A DNA stretch of 64,000 bases from NCBI GenBank assembly GCA_963716085.1, contig OY970288.1, positions 2,170,001 through 2,234,000 of the forward strand, read 5' to 3'. The translations under genes and the position numbers were made by a program. Origin of the DNA: Persicitalea sp963716085 (lineage in GTDB: Bacteria; Bacteroidota; Bacteroidia; Cytophagales; Spirosomataceae). Positions 60,421 to 64,000 of the stretch are shown in pieces. How positions within the stretch are numbered: position 1 is the first letter of the stretch; every line of letters starts with the position of its first letter. The notes below the pieces were generated by a model. That model saw only the letters and a list, made by a program, of their open reading frames with translations. It did no database searches and was not told where the DNA came from.

Positions 60421-62766
60421 ATGAGAAAAATAGTACTGTTCGCCTTCATTTTCCTGCCGCTTTCCCTCCGCGCCCAGCTTACGGTCGAGAAAATCATGCA
60501 GGACCCCAAGACCTGGATCGGCACCTCGCCGGACGGCATCCACTGGGCTGAGGATTCCCAAACGATCTATTTCGACTGGAACCCCGACGCCAATCCGGGT
60601 GATTCGCTGTACCGATACGCGCTTGACGATAAGAAAATCAGCAAGGTGAGTCTGGCCGAGCGAAAAGAAATGGCCGGCCAGCGGGGAATCTACAACCGGT
60701 TGCGAACGCTGAAAGCCTACGCCAAGAACGGCGATATTTTCCTGCTGGATTGCAAAACCCAACAAATCAGGCAACTGACCAACACCATCGAGACGGAAGG
60801 GAGTCCGGCGTTCAGCGGCGACGAGCAGCGTGTTATTTTCGAGAAGGACGACAACCTGTTCAGCATTGCCCTGTCGTCGGGGTTGCTGACGCAGCACACC
60901 GATTTCAAAAGTGGCACCAAGAAAGCCGAGGCCAAAAAAACAGATGAGGAGAAGTGGTTGGAAGGCGACCAGTTGGCGCTATTCGATATTTTAAAGGAGC
61001 GGAAAGCCAAGAAAGACTCGGCCAAGAAAATAACCGAGGCAGAAAAGCCGGAGCGCCCCAAGGCCATTTATACGGGCGAGAAAAAAGTGTCGGCGCAGCA
61101 GCTCAGCCCCGATGGCCGCTTCGTGACCTACCGCCTCAGCAAGGCCGATAAGACCTCCAAGAAAACCATCGTCCCCAGTTTCGTCACGCAGTCCGGCTTT
61201 ACCGAAGACCTGCCCGCCCGCACCAAAGTCGGCGACCCGGCCACGGAATACGAATTTTGGGTGTATGACATAAAAAAGGATACGATGCGGCAGGTCAGCA
61301 CCAAAAAACTACCCGGCATTAGCGACAAGCCCGATTACCTGAAAGACTACCCCAAGCAGGATACGGCCTGGAAAAAAGACAAGGAGCGCCCCGTGATCGT
61401 CCACGGTCCCTCCTGGTCGGAAGACGGGCGCAACGCCGCGGTAGTGGTGCGCTCCATGGATAACAAAGACCGCTGGATCATGGCCCTCGACCCGGATTCG
61501 CTCAGCTTGAAGCCGCTGGATCGCCAGCGCGACGAGGCCTGGGTGGGCGGGCCGGGCGTGGGCGGCTACCCGCAGAGCGCCGGAGAGCTGGGCTGGATCG
61601 ACAACGCGACGATCTACTTTGTCAGCGAAGCCGACGGCTACGCGCACCTTTATACGCTAGATGTAAAAAGCGGCAAAAAGACGCAGCTCACGAAGGGCAA
61701 ATTTGAGGTCCAAAGCGTCCTGCTTTCCAAGGACAAACAGACGTTTTACCTCACCACCAACGAGGTACATCCCGGCGAGAAGCATTTTTACAAAATGGCC
61801 GTCGCGGGCGGAACACGCACCCGACTGACGCCCGAACCGGGTGCCTACGAAGTCGAACTCTCGCCCGATGAGACCAAACTGGCCATGCGCTACTCCAACA
61901 GCAACACGCCATGGGAATTACTCCTGATGGACAATCGAACCGACGCCAAACCCGAGCAGATCACGCACTCGACCACCGATGCTTTCCGGGCCTACCCCTG
62001 GCGGAAAGCCAAGCTTGTGACCTTTGAGGCGTCAGACGGCATGGACGTTCATGCCCGAATTTATGAACCCAAAAAGTCGAATGGGCGGGCGGTAGTGTTT
62101 GTCCACGGCGCGGGGTACTTGCAGAATGCGCACGCCTGGTGGAGCAACTACTTCCGGGAATACATGTTCCACAACCTCTTGACCGATAAGGGCTACACGG
62201 TACTGGATATGGACTACCGCGCCAGCGCGGGCTACGGGCGCGACTGGCGGACGGGCATCTACCGTTCCATGGGCGGCAAAGACCTGAGCGACAACGTGGA
62301 CGGGGCCAATTGGCTGGTCAAGAATTACAAGGTGGACCCGAAGAAAATCGGGATTCACGGTGGCTCCTACGGTGGGTTTATTACGCTGATGGCGCTATTC
62401 ACCGCGCCCGACGTATTCAAAGCCGGTGCCGCCCTGCGCCCCGTGACCGACTGGGCGGCCTACAATCATCCTTACACGGCCAATATCCTCAACGAACCGC
62501 AGGCGGACAGCCTGGCCTACCGCAAAAGCTCCCCGATTTACCACGCGGCGGGTCTGAAAAATCACTTGCTCATCTGCCACGGTATGGTCGATGTCAACGT
62601 GCATTTTCAGGATGTGGTGCGGTTGTCGCAAAGGCTGATCGAGTTGAAGAAAGATAACTGGGAACTAGCCGTTTATCCGCTGGAAGACCACGGTTTTGTG
62701 GAACCTTCTTCCTGGACAGACGAGTACAAACGCATCCTGAAACTATTCGAGGAAAACCTCCGATGA
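60421..62766 (+). CDS. S9 family prolyl oligopeptidase-like peptidase
   Basis: 781 residues. Signal peptide (about 17 residues, cleavage near LRAQ). An N-terminal beta-propeller (about 30-530) and a C-terminal alpha/beta hydrolase domain with the nucleophile in 'GGSYGGFITLMAL', Asp in 'HGMVDVNVHFQD' and His in 'PLEDHGFVEP'. DPP4/acylaminoacyl-peptidase-like enzyme exported to the periplasm or surface, releasing dipeptides or N-terminal residues. A Lys/Glu-rich insert (about 165-215) is unusual. Divergent from the helicase (131 bp). Confidence 0.93.
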   Translation: MRKIVLFAFIFLPLSLRAQLTVEKIMQDPKTWIGTSPDGIHWAEDSQTIYFDWNPDANPGDSLYRYALDDKKISKVSLAERKEMAGQRGIYNRLRTLKAYAKNGDIFLLDCKTQQIRQLTNTIETEGSPAFSGDEQRVIFEKDDNLFSIALSSGLLTQHTDFKSGTKKAEAKKTDEEKWLEGDQLALFDILKERKAKKDSAKKITEAEKPERPKAIYTGEKKVSAQQLSPDGRFVTYRLSKADKTSKKTIVPSFVTQSGFTEDLPARTKVGDPATEYEFWVYDIKKDTMRQVSTKKLPGISDKPDYLKDYPKQDTAWKKDKERPVIVHGPSWSEDGRNAAVVVRSMDNKDRWIMALDPDSLSLKPLDRQRDEAWVGGPGVGGYPQSAGELGWIDNATIYFVSEADGYAHLYTLDVKSGKKTQLTKGKFEVQSVLLSKDKQTFYLTTNEVHPGEKHFYKMAVAGGTRTRLTPEPGAYEVELSPDETKLAMRYSNSNTPWELLLMDNRTDAKPEQITHSTTDAFRAYPWRKAKLVTFEASDGMDVHARIYEPKKSNGRAVVFVHGAGYLQNAHAWWSNYFREYMFHNLLTDKGYTVLDMDYRASAGYGRDWRTGIYRSMGGKDLSDNVDGANWLVKNYKVDPKKIGIHGGSYGGFITLMALFTAPDVFKAGAALRPVTDWAAYNHPYTANILNEPQADSLAYRKSSPIYHAAGLKNHLLICHGMVDVNVHFQDVVRLSQRLIELKKDNWELAVYPLEDHGFVEPSSWTDEYKRILKLFEENLR

Positions 62767-62881
62767 GTAGGGCAAAGGCAATTGTTTCTTCAGAAATAGA
62801 ACCAATTATTCTAATGGTTGGTTGAAGCAACCGATGTAGGTACATCAATTTCTTTTTTCAACCCAAATCTAAATTAACATC

Positions 62882-63505
62882 ATGAAAAAGACCATCCTCT
62901 CACTCGCATTCCTGGCTACGGCATCTTTCGCATTCGTGGCCTGTGACTCTAAGGAAAACTCAGAAACGACCGAAGAAACCGCCGGACTTCCCGACGGTAC
63001 CCACGATGTAGATCTGGCTGCCAGCGAGGTCATGTGGGAAGGTAACATGGTCGGCATGTATTCGCACTCCGGTGATGTGAAACTGACGAACGGCAGTGTA
63101 ATCGTTACTGACGGAAAAATCACGGGCGGCAACTTTACGGTCGATCTCACTACGATCAACCCCACCGACGAGAACTACGACGCCGAGAAAGATCAGACCC
63201 CCGCGAAGCTGGTTGGACACCTCTCTTCCGATGATTTCTTCGCGGTGGAAGCCAACCCCAATGCTACGTTCGAGATCACGGGTTCGGAGGGCAGCACCGT
63301 GATGGGCAACCTGACCGTTCGTGGCAAGACCAACCCCGAAGAAGTGAAGAACGTAGAGATCACCGAGGCCGACGGCATGGTGACCATGACGGGCGAACTG
63401 ACCTTCGACCGCACCAAATACGACGTCTCTTTCAAGCACCCCGTGCAGGAAATGGTGCTTTCCAACGACGTGGAAATGAAAGTGAAACTAGTCGCTAACA
63501 AATAA
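62882..63505 (+). CDS. YceI family lipoprotein
   Basis: 207 residues. Signal peptide with lipobox 'FVAC' (Cys21), a Glu/Thr linker, then the YceI lipocalin-like barrel ('DVDLAASEVMWEGNMVG', 'ITGGNFTVDLTTINPTD', 'LVGHLSSDDFFAVEANP', 'DVEMKVKLVANK'). YceI proteins bind isoprenoid-like lipids (polyprenyl pyrophosphate or quinone-type). Single gene with strong terminator. Confidence 0.93.
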   Translation: MKKTILSLAFLATASFAFVACDSKENSETTEETAGLPDGTHDVDLAASEVMWEGNMVGMYSHSGDVKLTNGSVIVTDGKITGGNFTVDLTTINPTDENYDAEKDQTPAKLVGHLSSDDFFAVEANPNATFEITGSEGSTVMGNLTVRGKTNPEEVKNVEITEADGMVTMTGELTFDRTKYDVSFKHPVQEMVLSNDVEMKVKLVANK

Positions 63506-63527
63506 GCAGACCAAATAACAAGCAGTG

Positions 63528-63563
63528 AAAAGCACCTTTGGCTAGTCCAAAGGTGCTTTTTTT
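63528..63563 (+). terminator. Terminator of the YceI gene
   Basis: AAAAGCACCTTTGG (63528-63541) pairs with CCAAAGGTGCTTTT (63547-63560), 14 bp, 5-nt loop, then TTT. Confidence 0.93.
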
Positions 63564-63634
63564 ATACGCTATCGTCGGCAATTACGTTTTTGGAATACTT
63601 CAATAGCCAATTCCACTAATTCACATTCTTCTGA

Positions 63635-63898
63635 ATGTCCAACGATCTACAGCCCGTGTTGCAATACCTCGAAGTCCTCTCCGTAAAAATTGCTAAACTG
63701 GAAGCCGAGCAGATCGTGGCCCGCAACATGATAGGCAAGCTGGCGGCAAGGATTCACCAGGTTGAATTCGAAGAAATGGAAAAACTACAGACCCGAATGG
63801 AGCAGTCGGCCAAGCAGGCCCTGCTGCCCGCGCTGATGGAGGGTATGGCTGTGCTGTCAGAGGCCGAAGTTCGCCAGCATTTGGGGCTTAGTGCGTAG
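63635..63898 (+). CDS. Small coiled-coil protein
   Basis: 87 residues, one long helical region ('YLEVLSVKIAKLEAEQIVARNMIGKLAARIHQVEFEEM' type heptads, residues 8-60), then a short C-terminal helix. No signal peptide. Unknown function. It is 36 bp before the partial gene at the window end and may be in operon with it. Confidence 0.7.
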   Translation: MSNDLQPVLQYLEVLSVKIAKLEAEQIVARNMIGKLAARIHQVEFEEMEKLQTRMEQSAKQALLPALMEGMAVLSEAEVRQHLGLSA

Positions 63899-63934
63899 CT
63901 TTGTGCTTTCGCATCCTATCCAACCTACCACACC

Positions 63935-64000
63935 ATGATCGTAAAATCAATTCCTACCGGCTGGGAAATCATTTACCAGCGGGCGCACGGCCTGCTGGCG
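63935..64000 (+). CDS. DUF3891-like protein, 3' end outside window
   Basis: Only 22 codons from ATG 63935: 'MIVKSIPTGWEIIYQRAHG' and LLA. The 'GWEIIYQRAHGLLA' start resembles DUF3891 family proteins (all-helical, conserved His), from memory. Too short to be sure. Confidence 0.5.
   Translation, partial: MIVKSIPTGWEIIYQRAHGLLA

Overview
The window looks like chromosome from a Bacteroidota of the order Cytophagales, probably near Spirosomataceae (Dyadobacter or Spirosoma-like); the genus cannot be fixed by reading. Evidence: promoters of the Bacteroidota type (TTG, about 20 bp, TAnnTTTG) before many genes; Bacteroidota-specific families (TamL, Bacteroidota-type LptE, BlaR1/BlaI pair, DUF4369, YceI and CHRD lipoproteins); tRNA without an encoded CCA; and GroEL with a Gly/Met/His tail. 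I saw no rRNA, transposase, phage gene or CRISPR array.

Layout. 1-18 kb is mostly housekeeping on the minus strand: groS-groL, then a block of miaB (frameshifted), a sigma-54 activator, lptE, a TPR protein and secG; the outer-membrane assembly lipoprotein tamL divergent from a TrmH-type methyltransferase; the two-lipoyl E2 of pyruvate dehydrogenase; lepA; a DUF819 membrane protein. 18-31 kb is mixed: a tRNA-like structured RNA candidate (18283-18440, minus), Lrp and PadR regulators, a TonB protein with an extra N-terminal domain, an exonuclease, a fatty-acid desaturase, tRNA-Ala(GGC), a GNAT/nitrilase fusion, a CHRD lipoprotein and a blaI-blaR1 pair with visible tandem operators. 31-42 kb holds a large secreted BNR-repeat protein, an L-arabinose operon (AraD1-like, araB, araA, araD) and an opposing lipoprotein/nitrilase/threonine-aldolase operon in which the aldolase is broken by a 7-bp tandem duplication. 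43-49 kb is a sugar cluster (GH88-like hydrolase, sugar isomerase, Gfo/Idh oxidoreductase, SDR, MFS transporter) that looks like a self-contained intracellular pathway for an unknown glycoside. 49-64 kb carries a glycosyltransferase, DinB and YciE stress-type proteins, mnmA, a TrpF-like barrel, a PspC/LiaI/LiaF envelope-stress trio, a TPR histidine kinase, a DbpA-like helicase, an S9 peptidase and a YceI lipoprotein.

The most unusual signals are not genes. (1) The tRNA-like RNA has an 8-bp acceptor-like stem, Leu-type D arm and T-arm-like end with roughly 80 nt inserted, its own -7 box and a downstream terminator. (2) Many intergenic gaps carry short-word repeats that abut the next start codon, and in several gaps a complementary arm sits just after the preceding stop codon. 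Sequences differ from gap to gap but the layout is the same, most clearly in the 43-49 kb cluster. (3) Two conserved genes (miaB, ltaE) are interrupted by a single small indel each.

All calls are from reading the sequence and memory of protein families; no search was run.
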